The notes beneath the pieces were generated by a model that was not told where the DNA came from, made no database searches, and saw nothing but the letters and a program-made list of their open reading frames with translations. Both the position numbers and the translations under genes were made by a program. Below, piece by piece: positions 12,014 through 20,959 of a DNA stretch of 64,000 nt; the first letter of the stretch is position 1; each line of letters opens with the position of its first letter. This stretch comes from Falcatimonas sp. MSJ-15 (GTDB lineage: Bacteria > Bacillota > Clostridia > Lachnospirales > Lachnospiraceae), in contig NZ_JAHLQC010000002.1 of assembly GCF_018918265.1 (NCBI RefSeq), positions 62,001-126,000 on the forward strand, in the 5' to 3' direction.

Positions 12014-13546
12014 TTATAGTGTAATAATCTCGTCAAACATACTTTTTATCTCATCTGATTCAATATGCGAGATACACAGAACTGTACTCTTAAGAGCACA
12101 TATTTGACTCATAACATTTTTGGCATTATCTATATCAAGTGAAGATGTCGGTTCATCAAATATCACAAAGCCTGGTACATCCACAAAGGCTCTTGCAATA
12201 GATATACGTTCTTTTTCACCACCAGAGAGAGAATGTATATCTTCTTTATTATCCTCAAGTCCATTAAGATTAAACTCCTTCATTAACACATCTGTCTGAG
12301 AATCTGATATCTCTCTGTAAAAACGTATATTATCTCTAAGGCTCATGGAATATACACGATTATCCTGATTAACTTTACGAATATAATTATATACATCTCT
12401 GTTAATATCTTCCTTTGTATTGCCGTCAATATATATTCTGCCTGTATCCGGTCTAAGTTCACCTGCAATCAATCGTCCAAGAGTTGTCTTACCAGCTCCG
12501 CTGCTGCCACATACAAGATATTTCCTGCCTGCTTCAAAGCGATAGTTAAATCCATGCAATATCTCTTTTTTATTCTCACCATCATAAGTAAAAGATACAT
12601 CTTCCATACACACTTCTACTGGTTTATATTCTATACTTACAGCATTATCTGCCAATACCTTGCCATCTTTTTCTTTTTGTATAAACTTATTCATAATATC
12701 AGCACAGCCTTTCTTCTCCTTAAGAAGTTCGGATATTTTAACCATAGGCTCTACCGTATAATTCATAAGTTCAATCATCGTTATAACATTTCCTGCCGTA
12801 ATAAGCCCGTTGATAGCTAATATGCCACCACACAATATAATTAAGAAAAAGGAAAGTGACGCTAACATTGAGCTAACAATATTAGTTGCTGAAGATATTC
12901 TTTTTGCCTTTTTTCTGCTATCTTCGACAGAAGTTGCCATCTCTTCATGTTCTTCTTCAACTTTCTTCGTTACCTGATACTGTTTTATCTCTTCTTTTCC
13001 ATTGAGATGTTCTGAGACATATTCCTGATATCGCTGGTTCTCCTTAGCAAAGCTGGTAACTGCTCTCTTAACAAATTCTCCTGCGAACTTAGGAACGCAA
13101 AGCGGAAGCATTGACACAATTATTCCTATAATCATCATTATAACATTAATTCTACACATAGCTATTATTGCAAAAATCATAAGATACAGAACTGACATCA
13201 TATTCCAGTTTGCTGCCATATTCTTACTATATATCATATCAAGATTCGTATTATAGTCTGTGAGCTCCGGTTTCTCATCAGCTCTCAGGTCAAAATGAAA
13301 GATTGCAAGTTTTAGTCGTTTCATCTTCATACCTGTCAGATCATGAATTATATTCCATGCTCCTATACCCGATACAGCTCCTATACCAATACTTAGTGCC
13401 ATAAGAATCAGTTCCTGCTTAAGTTGCGAAGCTTCAAGATGATATAATGTATCGATTACATCACCAAGTAAAACGCCCTGATATATTATCATTAAGGAAT
13501 TAACTGCCAACAAAAGATTTGCTAGAATTTTCTTAAATAGTCTCAT
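12014..13546 (-). CDS. ABC exporter, fused membrane and ATPase domains
   Basis: A 510-residue half-transporter. Residues 1-280 are a membrane domain with about five to six hydrophobic helices; residues 310-510 are the ATPase, with Walker A GSSGAGKTT, signature LSGGEKERIS, Walker B FVIFDEP and the switch histidine in CISHIES. It should work as a homodimer or with a partner not seen here, exporting a lipid, peptide or drug; the substrate cannot be told. It is about 70 residues shorter than the usual fused half-exporter, mainly in the membrane domain. The start follows AAAGGAGAC. Transcribed alone; a very short open frame lies about 60 bases upstream. Confidence 0.88.
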   Translation of the reverse strand: MRLFKKILANLLLAVNSLMIIYQGVLLGDVIDTLYHLEASQLKQELILMALSIGIGAVSGIGAWNIIHDLTGMKMKRLKLAIFHFDLRADEKPELTDYNTNLDMIYSKNMAANWNMMSVLYLMIFAIIAMCRINVIMMIIGIIVSMLPLCVPKFAGEFVKRAVTSFAKENQRYQEYVSEHLNGKEEIKQYQVTKKVEEEHEEMATSVEDSRKKAKRISSATNIVSSMLASLSFFLIILCGGILAINGLITAGNVITMIELMNYTVEPMVKISELLKEKKGCADIMNKFIQKEKDGKVLADNAVSIEYKPVEVCMEDVSFTYDGENKKEILHGFNYRFEAGRKYLVCGSSGAGKTTLGRLIAGELRPDTGRIYIDGNTKEDINRDVYNYIRKVNQDNRVYSMSLRDNIRFYREISDSQTDVLMKEFNLNGLEDNKEDIHSLSGGEKERISIARAFVDVPGFVIFDEPTSSLDIDNAKNVMSQICALKSTVLCISHIESDEIKSMFDEIITL

Positions 13547-13870
13547 TTTATGTCTCCTTTACTGTTGTTGTTTTGGTTAGTATTTTTCTCTAATCTCTTA
13601 TATTTCCTAACTTAAAGTTAGTTTTCTTTCCCAACGGTGAACAGCAAGGATAGACATTCCCTCCTGTTTCTTTCTTCTCACAACTTGTTACTAATCTTAG
13701 TATACCATCATTGCTTTTAATTTCCAAGAACATTTTTGCAAAGTTTTAACGTTGTAAAGTGCTCCATCTGTATAAAAGATGCGTCTATAATTACATATTT
13801 GTAATCATAAACGCATCTTTTCTTAATAAAATCACATAATTATATTTTAGATATGTGCATTGTCTTTATG
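13547..13870. other. Gene-free stretch between ABC exporter and LtaS-like gene
   Basis: This 324-base gap holds the leader of the ABC exporter gene, with a CTAACTT/AAAGTTAG inverted repeat at 13607-13621 and a 16-codon minus-strand frame (13607-13657) just upstream of it, and the terminator of the LtaS-like gene. No promoter could be assigned with confidence. Confidence 0.6.
13774..13821 (-). terminator. Terminator of LtaS-like gene
   Basis: An 11-bp outer stem (13774-13784 with 13811-13821, arms AAAAGATGCGT) plus an inner 6-bp stem (13790-13795 with 13800-13805), 50 bases beyond the stop. Confidence 0.75.
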
Positions 13871-15913
13871 CTACTTATCATTTCCATTCGTTGTATTACC
13901 TGTTGTCGCTGTATATTTGAATGCTTCTGAATATCCAAGAACTATATGGTCATCTCCACATTGTCCTACTTTTATCTCATCACCATTTTTTATCTCATAG
14001 TCTTTAACTTTTAATGTATACTGTGACAGATATTCAGTATCATATTCTTTACCATTAATATATACTTTACTATATTCTGTGAAGTTCTTACCTGCAACAA
14101 ATAGTTCGCCTGAGTTCTCATAAGCACGACTTACAACTATTGGCTGTGTTCCCATCTGCATATCTGATGGCTTATATGGGTTCTCTCCATCATATACATT
14201 ATGATCTCCATATAACATATCATACTCAAGTACCTGCATCTTCTCAAGATAATCTTCATTATTAGCACATGCCTGATGATACTTAATCATTGTACCATCT
14301 GACCATCCAAGAATTGAGAAGAGATGTGATGTAAGCTGATATGCTTCAACATCCTTATGCACAACTGGCATATCGTAGTTACTCCAGATAACATACTTAG
14401 TTTGGAATAGATCTCCATTGCTTATCTCGTCTTCTGTTATTGAAAGACTAGGCAGATGATCTCCATACATAACAACGATTGTCTTCTCTTCACTAAGACT
14501 TAGCTTAGCAAGAAGTGAAGCTACAAAATCATCCATCTCTGATATCTCATTAACATAATACTCAAATGAATTCTTACGACTCTCATCTTCGATACCATCT
14601 ATTGTTATCTTTTTATCTAATCCAACATCATAAGAAGGATATTCACCATGTCCCTGAACTGATATTGTATATATAAAATCTCGTTCTTGTGTTGAATCAA
14701 GTGTCTGCATAATCTCTGGAATAAGGAATTTATCTTTTGCCCATCCCATAGGAGTTGTCTCTGTAATTCTCATATATTCAACTGGTGTGAATGTATCAAA
14801 TCCAAATTTTGAGAATACATTATTTCTATCATAAAAAGTAGCATCATTATTATGAATTGCATGTGTCTTATATCCTTTATCTGAAAGGTCATATGCAATT
14901 GATTCACATGTTGACTTCTTGAGTATTGTCTTATATGGATACTCTCCAAGTCCGAAGAAATCAAGGTTCATTGCTGATATAATCTCGAATTCTGTATTAG
15001 CTGTACCTGCACCAACTGATGGTACACTAAGATATCCTGATGAATAAGTCTCATATATCTTTCTAAAATTAGGTATAGGATCTTCTGAGAATGTAAGATT
15101 CTTCATCTCAAGAGGATCAAAAAATGATTCTAACTGAATGAATATGATATTAGGTGTACCTTCATCTTTGTTAGCCGGATTCTCCTGTGTCTGTGTCGCT
15201 GTCTCACTCTCTGGTTCTGTTACTGGCATCTCTGTCTCTACTTCTTCAACGATCTCATCAACAAGTTCTGTTGAATAATTGCTAGGCTTGCTTATACCTG
15301 TATTGAGAAGAGTATTAGAAAAGCAGTATGGAAAACCATAATCAAGATATCCTTGTGCTATATTACCAAACTTAGTTGGTAATATTCCTGTATCTGTTGA
15401 TATATATATTATATTAATAAGACCAAAAAATACAGCTGCCACAATAACAACATGTCTTATATAAGGTATCTTCTCTGTTACTTTTGGTGCTTTGAACCAC
15501 CATACAACTGTAACAACTATAAATGTAATAAGACCTACTATTATCAGTATAATCTTATACATTGGTATATAGTTATTGATAATTGCTACTGCATATTTTA
15601 CAAGCTTTAGATCGGATGCTGTAAACGGTGTTACTCTGCTTCCTAATACTATACCATTAGTTATACCTGCAAGTAACCATATAGCACCAATAAATGTAAC
15701 TGCAAACATTCTTCTCTTAAATATAAGTGCTACTGATAATGTACATAGTATTATTGCCGCATTTAATAAAAACATTAATGGACTGTCTTTTATATACAAT
15801 AATGCCTTAAAAAAAGAATGTCTGCTAAAGCTCTCTATTAACAAGTTGAGAACTAAAGCAGACAAAATGTAATTAACATACAAATTTGAAAAAATCTGTT
15901 TTATCTTTTTCAT
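13871..15913 (-). CDS. LtaS-type phosphoglycerol transferase / sulfatase-fold enzyme with C-terminal IPT-like domain
   Basis: A 680-residue membrane enzyme of the lipoteichoic acid synthase family. Five hydrophobic helices (about residues 12-176) anchor an extracellular sulfatase-fold domain (about 253-585). The metal and nucleophile residues are visible: Glu262 in FIQLESFFD, the candidate nucleophile Thr304 in GAGTANTE, and YGDHLPSL. LtaS enzymes transfer glycerol phosphate from phosphatidylglycerol to a glycolipid polymer. The final 90 residues (VSRAYENSGELFVAGKNF onward) look like an IPT/TIG immunoglobulin-like domain, which is not standard for LtaS. A Glu/Thr-rich linker (220-250) separates membrane and catalytic parts. 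The ATG at 15913 follows GTTGAGGTT. Single-gene unit. Confidence 0.88.
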   Translation of the reverse strand: MKKIKQIFSNLYVNYILSALVLNLLIESFSRHSFFKALLYIKDSPLMFLLNAAIILCTLSVALIFKRRMFAVTFIGAIWLLAGITNGIVLGSRVTPFTASDLKLVKYAVAIINNYIPMYKIILIIVGLITFIVVTVVWWFKAPKVTEKIPYIRHVVIVAAVFFGLINIIYISTDTGILPTKFGNIAQGYLDYGFPYCFSNTLLNTGISKPSNYSTELVDEIVEEVETEMPVTEPESETATQTQENPANKDEGTPNIIFIQLESFFDPLEMKNLTFSEDPIPNFRKIYETYSSGYLSVPSVGAGTANTEFEIISAMNLDFFGLGEYPYKTILKKSTCESIAYDLSDKGYKTHAIHNNDATFYDRNNVFSKFGFDTFTPVEYMRITETTPMGWAKDKFLIPEIMQTLDSTQERDFIYTISVQGHGEYPSYDVGLDKKITIDGIEDESRKNSFEYYVNEISEMDDFVASLLAKLSLSEEKTIVVMYGDHLPSLSITEDEISNGDLFQTKYVIWSNYDMPVVHKDVEAYQLTSHLFSILGWSDGTMIKYHQACANNEDYLEKMQVLEYDMLYGDHNVYDGENPYKPSDMQMGTQPIVVSRAYENSGELFVAGKNFTEYSKVYINGKEYDTEYLSQYTLKVKDYEIKNGDEIKVGQCGDDHIVLGYSEAFKYTATTGNTTNGNDK

Positions 15914-16019
15914 AATAAGTAACCTCAACATTCTTAATAATATTATTACCGATTGCTAATATTATCACAAAGTCGAGATTAATTCAATGGTAAAAAACTT
16001 ACAATTTCTTAAGATTACC

Positions 16020-16862
16020 TTACTTTCTTTCGGCACTTATTATTTCTTTAAGATCTCGTGCTTTATCTTTTAAGGCACTTTTTGCTGATCTTGATGTAAT
16101 AACTTCTGATAAAAGCTTAAGTGCTATGTCATATTTACCACTTCTTCTTGCAAGATCCGCTACAAGATATACAAGTGTATTCTCATCCATTCCGCATATT
16201 GGAAAATCTTCTTTACTAAGTGCTGCTGAGAATCCTTCATAAGCATTCTTAATAAATTCATTCTCCTGTGCTTTTAATGACTGGATAGTAGTTTCATAAT
16301 TAGGTGTATCCTTTGGAAGTGCTTCTGCCATTCCTCTGTATAACCATCCAAGTCTCATGCATGTATATGCTCTTTCACTGATTCTTGCTTTTTTTACAAC
16401 AGCATTGACAAGAGCAAGTTTATGTCTCTCTATTGCATCTTCATATGAATATGTTGCCTTTTCATTATCAATTCCTTTAAATCCAACAGATATCTTCTCT
16501 TTTATAAGTTTTGCCTGTGGAGTTGTCATCACATTAAAAAATCTTGCTACAGCTGCATATCCACACTTTGGACATGCTACAGCATCATATTTTAATGCAT
16601 CAAATGGTGTATATTTTGGTCTTAAATCCGTATCCTGGCTTAATAATCTCACCTTTCCTGTTTTTACAGTTTTACTCTTAAACTGATTATCACATACCGG
16701 ACATTTGAAAGTTCTGTCTAATAGAAGTTCTTCCTCTGTTACTTCATGTACAGCAGCCTGACCTTTTGCATCTGTTGCTGCCTTTTTCTCCTCATCGTAT
16801 ATCGACATTCCTTCTAGACTTCCAAGTCCAAGACTTTCTAACCCTGAAAATAAATCACTCAT
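16020..16862 (-). CDS. DUF2225 family protein
   Basis: A 280-residue soluble protein of the DUF2225 family: an N-terminal zinc-ribbon-like part with CPVC and, after the conserved segment DTDLRPKYTPFDALKYDAVACPKCGY, a second CPKC, followed by an all-helical C-terminal half that resembles TPR repeats. Such proteins are widespread in Firmicutes; the function is unknown. The start follows GGAGGTAATAGT. The preceding promoter region is AT-rich. The gene is alone between the LtaS-like gene and the serine hydrolase gene. Confidence 0.88.
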   Translation of the reverse strand: MSDLFSGLESLGLGSLEGMSIYDEEKKAATDAKGQAAVHEVTEEELLLDRTFKCPVCDNQFKSKTVKTGKVRLLSQDTDLRPKYTPFDALKYDAVACPKCGYAAVARFFNVMTTPQAKLIKEKISVGFKGIDNEKATYSYEDAIERHKLALVNAVVKKARISERAYTCMRLGWLYRGMAEALPKDTPNYETTIQSLKAQENEFIKNAYEGFSAALSKEDFPICGMDENTLVYLVADLARRSGKYDIALKLLSEVITSRSAKSALKDKARDLKEIISAERK

Positions 16863-17350
16863 ACTATTACCTCCGACTTTTTATTTAAATTTGCTGATTT
16901 TATTTACACATTTCGCATAATCGTATGTTACTCTATTATTTAATCGGCAAAGTCATCATTTTTAAATACCAGCAATACTTCTAAATATGAATAAATTATT
17001 TTCATTTTTCACACTATATTTAACATTTGTTCATAAACTCACCATATTTTGGAATTATACTATAAGAGTCTTAAGAAATAAAGAAGCTGACCACTTCTCC
17101 TTAAGATTAATATATAACTAATGCTTTTTAGTTTTTTCATAATATGCAGATATGCATAAGGCCGGTATCCTGACCAGATACCGGCCCCTCCTCTTTTATA
17201 TACCTTTTTATAACACTTATACGTCTAACTATTCACATTTCTTAGTCATTCAATCCTTAATCAATTTTCATATTTTTAACTTATTCTATATTTTACTCAT
17301 TCACATATTTTCTTGTATCTATTAGGATGTCTGAGCTATTTTACTTATTT
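16863..17350. other. 488-base gap with one strong hairpin
   Basis: The gap between the DUF2225 gene and the serine hydrolase gene contains the 10-bp GC-rich hairpin at 17160-17186 and a weaker imperfect inverted repeat around 17072-17112 (TCTTAAG and CTTAAGA ends). The rest is AT-rich, with no open frame preceded by a ribosome binding site. Confidence 0.6.
17160..17186 (-). terminator. GC-rich hairpin, probable terminator of serine hydrolase gene
   Basis: A perfect 10-bp stem GGCCGGTATC (17160-17169 with 17177-17186). It lies about 165 bases beyond the serine hydrolase stop. The T-rich side is on the plus strand, so the direction is uncertain, but no plus-strand gene precedes it. Confidence 0.5.
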
Positions 17351-18538
17351 CTATTCAAAACGTTTTATATATTCTCCAAGATTGCCATATATGACATTCC
17401 TAAGTTTATTAATAGTCGTAAATTTTCCTCCATTAATTCTCTGGATAAAATATAACATTATCATATTCTCTGCCGGATCAACAAAAAAATAATTGCCTGT
17501 CCAGCCGTCCCAACCAAATTCACCAACACTTCCTAATGTTCCTGCCTGTGCTATATCTTTCATTATTCGCATAAGATTACCATAAGTGTAACCTCTTTGC
17601 GATTCCCATTCTCTATTAGCTAAAAGTTCGTCACCAACACAAGGTGTTCTTAAATAATCCATCGTCTTTCTGTGAAGAATTGTCCTTCCATTATATTCTC
17701 CATCATTGAGTAACATAAGTGCAAAACGTTTGTAATCATTAATAGTTGATACAAGACCTGCACCTGCTGATTCAAAAGCTGGAAGTGTTCTATAATCTGT
17801 AATTCCAAGATGTCTACATTCATAAGGACTTAGAATACCATCTTCTGTATATTCGTATACCTGTGTGAATCTGTCCCATTTTTCTTCTGGTACATAAAAG
17901 TCTGTATCCTTCATTCCTAGTGGTTCAAATATCTCTTCTCTCATAAATTCACTTAATCTCTTACCACTTGCAATCTCTATAACAGCACCACAGACATCTG
18001 CACTTGTACCATATCGCCATTCTTCCCCTGGGTTGAATTCAAGTGGAAGTTTACCAAGTTCCCTGCACCATTCCACAGTAGTTCTACCTTTGCCTTCTCT
18101 TTGCTCTTTTTGAAGAACATCATATAAGTCTCCAACAATTCTTCCGGCAAGTGTATTACTATCTGGATATGACATTCCTGAAGTCATATTCATAATATCT
18201 TTTATTAGAATCTCACGTTTTGCATCTATGACCTTACCATTTGATAGAACTTTAGGATTCTTGTAAGTATCCATATACTTAGATACCGGATCATTAAGAT
18301 CTATTATCCCTCTCTCAACAAGTATCATCATAGCAACTGCTGTAACAGGCTTTGTCATTGAATACATTCTAAATATTGCATCATCAGGCATAGCAATATG
18401 TCTCTCTTTGTCAGAATATCCATATTGCTTACGATATATCTCTTCATTATTCTTAATGACACATATATCAGCACCACTAATCTCTCCATTCTCAACATCT
18501 GCTTCGATTATTCTGTCAATGTAATTTCCCATCCCCAT
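17351..18538 (-). CDS. Serine hydrolase, class C beta-lactamase-like family
   Basis: A 395-residue protein of the penicillin-binding/beta-lactamase family PF00144, which includes esterases, D-aminopeptidases and class C beta-lactamases. The catalytic SMTK tetrad (Ser60, Lys63) follows the usual FRMYS strand; the second motif is the Tyr of WRYGTS, and GWDGWTGNYF near residue 345 lies where the third strand motif is expected. There is no signal peptide, so it appears cytoplasmic, and an esterase-like activity is more likely than antibiotic resistance. The first ATG (18538) is 10 bases from GGAG. Neighbours give no substrate hint. Confidence 0.85.
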   Translation of the reverse strand: MGMGNYIDRIIEADVENGEISGADICVIKNNEEIYRKQYGYSDKERHIAMPDDAIFRMYSMTKPVTAVAMMILVERGIIDLNDPVSKYMDTYKNPKVLSNGKVIDAKREILIKDIMNMTSGMSYPDSNTLAGRIVGDLYDVLQKEQREGKGRTTVEWCRELGKLPLEFNPGEEWRYGTSADVCGAVIEIASGKRLSEFMREEIFEPLGMKDTDFYVPEEKWDRFTQVYEYTEDGILSPYECRHLGITDYRTLPAFESAGAGLVSTINDYKRFALMLLNDGEYNGRTILHRKTMDYLRTPCVGDELLANREWESQRGYTYGNLMRIMKDIAQAGTLGSVGEFGWDGWTGNYFFVDPAENMIMLYFIQRINGGKFTTINKLRNVIYGNLGEYIKRFE

Positions 18539-18720
18539 ACTTTTACTATCTCCTTTTTTATATATTTACATATTATATATATCCACACAATTGCAACATT
18601 AATTCTGATATTTATTCAAGATATGGTATCTATATCATCAATTTCATCTTTACAATCATGTATTTTAACTATTATATATTTTCTATATTTTCTTAATCAA
18701 AACTATATCGCACGATATAA

Positions 18721-18786
18721 TGTTTTTTCAATATAAAACATAATGTTCTTTTAATATAAGACATCGTGTTCTTTTAATATAACTTA
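18721..18786. repeat. 23-bp tandem repeat, about three copies
   Basis: Three adjacent units starting with TGTT at 18721, 18744 and 18767; the last two share TGTTCTTTTAATATAA. The array ends next to the stop codon of the 126-residue membrane protein gene. Confidence 0.75.
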
Positions 18787-18789
18787 CTC

Positions 18790-19170
18790 TTATCTAAGAA
18801 ACATAAGCCATGCTACAAGATATACCATACCAAATATGATAAGTGCTACAGGCAATATCATCATAAATGCTGATAATACCATTGCAACTACATCTTTCCA
18901 ACCTGGTTTTACTTCATCTTCTTCATAATCCATAAGTGCTTCTGCTCTTATCGTCTCCATATCAGGAAGATCTTTCTTATCAATCGAATCTGACTCATTA
19001 GTATCTGACATATTTGACATATTCTCATTTTGAACTATAACTTTATTATCTGACATCTCACTTTCTGTCGTCTTATTATGTTCATCATCCTGTATATTCT
19101 TATGTCCATGACCATTATCCTGTTTCTTAAGCCACTCCATAGCTCTGTCAAATTTGCTATCAAAAACCAT
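18790..19170 (-). CDS. Single-pass tail-anchored-like membrane protein, unknown
   Basis: A 126-residue protein with a hydrophilic, Asn/Asp/Ser-rich first 90 residues, low in complexity around residues 40-70 (SNMSDTNESDS), and one long hydrophobic segment at the C-terminus (about 96-122) followed by LMFLR. This suggests a C-terminal membrane anchor with the N-terminal part in the cytoplasm. The start follows AAGGAGAAAA. No family recognised. It is the only gene in its unit. Confidence 0.7.
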   Translation of the reverse strand: MVFDSKFDRAMEWLKKQDNGHGHKNIQDDEHNKTTESEMSDNKVIVQNENMSNMSDTNESDSIDKKDLPDMETIRAEALMDYEEDEVKPGWKDVVAMVLSAFMMILPVALIIFGMVYLVAWLMFLR

Positions 19171-19413
19171 CTATATTTTTCTCCTTATCAATTCCATACA
19201 TATTAATCTTAATCATTAATTAGTAATCATTAATTAATAATTACTGATTATTAATCACAGTTACATTAATTATATCATAATTGCATAATAACTCCATACT
19301 ATTTTTCATTCGAATTCTTATTTGTGCATATTTCCTTTGTGTATATTCGTATATATGTATATATCCTGTGGTTGTTCCATTTAGCATTATAGTGTTACAT
19401 TTTTATACTAATA
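19171..19413. repeat. AT-rich gap with short palindromic repeats
   Basis: The 310-base gap 19171-19480 contains repeated AATCATTAATTA blocks at about 19210-19250 (14-base spacing, partly palindromic), which probably belong to the promoter region of the minus-strand gene ending at 18790, and then the opp terminator. Nothing else was seen. Confidence 0.5.
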
Positions 19414-19464
19414 AACCGACCTATCAAAAGTTAGATTCTTAACTCTAACTTTTGAAGGTCGGTT
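19414..19464 (-). terminator. Terminator of the opp operon
   Basis: A long stem-loop: 9 bp (19414-19422 with 19456-19464, AACCGACCT) continued by 11 bp (19424-19434 with 19445-19455), with one bulged base, 17 bases beyond the oppF-like stop. Confidence 0.9.
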
Positions 19465-19480
19465 CAAATATATATGCTAA

Positions 19481-20959
19481 TTATTTGTTTTCTTCACCAA
19501 GTTTATGATGACATGCTACAAAATGACCTGGTTCAACTTCTTCAAATTCAGGAGTAACCTTCTTACATATATCTGTACAGTAACGACATCTTGTATGGAA
19601 CTTACATCCTTTTGGTGGTCTTATTGGACTAGGAATGTCTCCTTCAAGAATGATTGTCTCTTTATTATCATCAAGATCTGTTGTTGGAATAGCTGATAAT
19701 AAAGCTTCTGTATATGGATGCATTGGCTTAGCAAAAAGCTGCTCTGTTGTTGAAAGTTCAACAAGGTTACCAAGATACATAACACCAACTCTATCACTGA
19801 TATACTTAATTACACTTAGATCATGTGAGATGAAAAGGTATGTTAAGTTCTCTTCTTCCTTAAGGTCTAATAAAAGATTAATAATCTGTGACTGAATTGA
19901 TACATCAAGAGCTGAAACAGCTTCATCACATACAACAAATTTTGGCTTTAATGCAAGTGATCTTGCAATACCAATTCTCTGTCTCTGTCCACCAGAGAAC
20001 TGATGTGGATAACGGTGAATGAAATATGGTGCAAGACCACATTTTTCCATTATACTTGTTACATATTCCTGCATCTCTTCATTATTTTTCTTAAAATAAT
20101 TATGAGCAAGAAGACCTTCACCAATAATCTGACCTACTGTCATTCTTGGATTAAGTGATGAATATGGATCCTGGAAGATAAGCTGTAAGTCTCTTCTTAA
20201 AAATCTCATCTCATCTGTTGTTAATTTGGCAAGGTTAATACCTTTATCTCTATAAGCTTCGTATTTATCAAAATCAGGATTTGATTTATACTTCTTCTGT
20301 AATTCATATATTGCTTTACGACATTCTTCAAGATAAGCTTCTTTTGATTTTATCTCTGCATCAAACTTAGCCTTATCTCCATCTTTTGCTTTTTCTCTCT
20401 TATTCTTAAGCTGAACAACTTCTACACCTGCTTTATACTCTTTTACAAGTGCTTCTGATACTTCATGTAAGCTGTCTGCAACATAAAAACCACCGATTAA
20501 CTGTACAACATCATGAAATGCTTCATCTGCAAGTCTGTCTGCTTCACGAACTGCATCTGCCATATCATGTTTTTCTTCTTCTTTTGTAAGTTTATCATAT
20601 TGCTCATGAGCTTCTTTTGCTTTCTTTTGAAGTTCAATTATCTCTGCTCTCTTCTTATCAAGATGTGGAAGAATATCCATTACATATCCTGGTGCAATCT
20701 CATCAATGTCTCTTCCGTAGTACATTGTACTTCCGGCTGTCTGATGATATAACTGTAAAAGTGTACGTCCAAATGTTGATTTACCACATCCTGACTCACC
20801 AACAAGACCTACTGTCTCACCTTCATATATATCAAGTGAGATTCCATCATTAGCTCTGACATATAATTTTTCACCTTTTTTACTTGTTGTTTTTATTGGA
20901 AAGTACTGTTTAAGGTTATCTATATGAATAAGTACTTTCTTTTCTTCGTTCTTAGCCAT
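19481..20959 (-). CDS. oppF: Oligopeptide ABC transporter ATPase OppF with a large internal insertion
   Basis: The second ATPase of the Opp importer, 492 residues against a usual 310-330. Walker A GESGCGKST is at 54-62, the Q-loop FQDP at 262-265, signature FSGGQRQR at 321-328, Walker B FVVCDE at 341-346 and the switch His in FISHD at about 379. The C-terminal Cys motif of Opp/Dpp ATPases (GCKFHTRCRYC) is present. The extra length, about residues 86-245, is one insertion between Walker A and the Q-loop. It is rich in Lys, Glu and Ala with heptad-like spacing, so a coiled coil is likely. Every catalytic motif is intact. The gene overlaps oppD by 8 bases and is last in the operon. Confidence 0.92.
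   Translation of the reverse strand: MAKNEEKKVLIHIDNLKQYFPIKTTSKKGEKLYVRANDGISLDIYEGETVGLVGESGCGKSTFGRTLLQLYHQTAGSTMYYGRDIDEIAPGYVMDILPHLDKKRAEIIELQKKAKEAHEQYDKLTKEEEKHDMADAVREADRLADEAFHDVVQLIGGFYVADSLHEVSEALVKEYKAGVEVVQLKNKREKAKDGDKAKFDAEIKSKEAYLEECRKAIYELQKKYKSNPDFDKYEAYRDKGINLAKLTTDEMRFLRRDLQLIFQDPYSSLNPRMTVGQIIGEGLLAHNYFKKNNEEMQEYVTSIMEKCGLAPYFIHRYPHQFSGGQRQRIGIARSLALKPKFVVCDEAVSALDVSIQSQIINLLLDLKEEENLTYLFISHDLSVIKYISDRVGVMYLGNLVELSTTEQLFAKPMHPYTEALLSAIPTTDLDDNKETIILEGDIPSPIRPPKGCKFHTRCRYCTDICKKVTPEFEEVEPGHFVACHHKLGEENK

Noticed and set aside
17351-18538. Class C beta-lactamase conferring resistance
   Set aside because: There is no signal peptide, and the family is dominated by esterases and peptidases.
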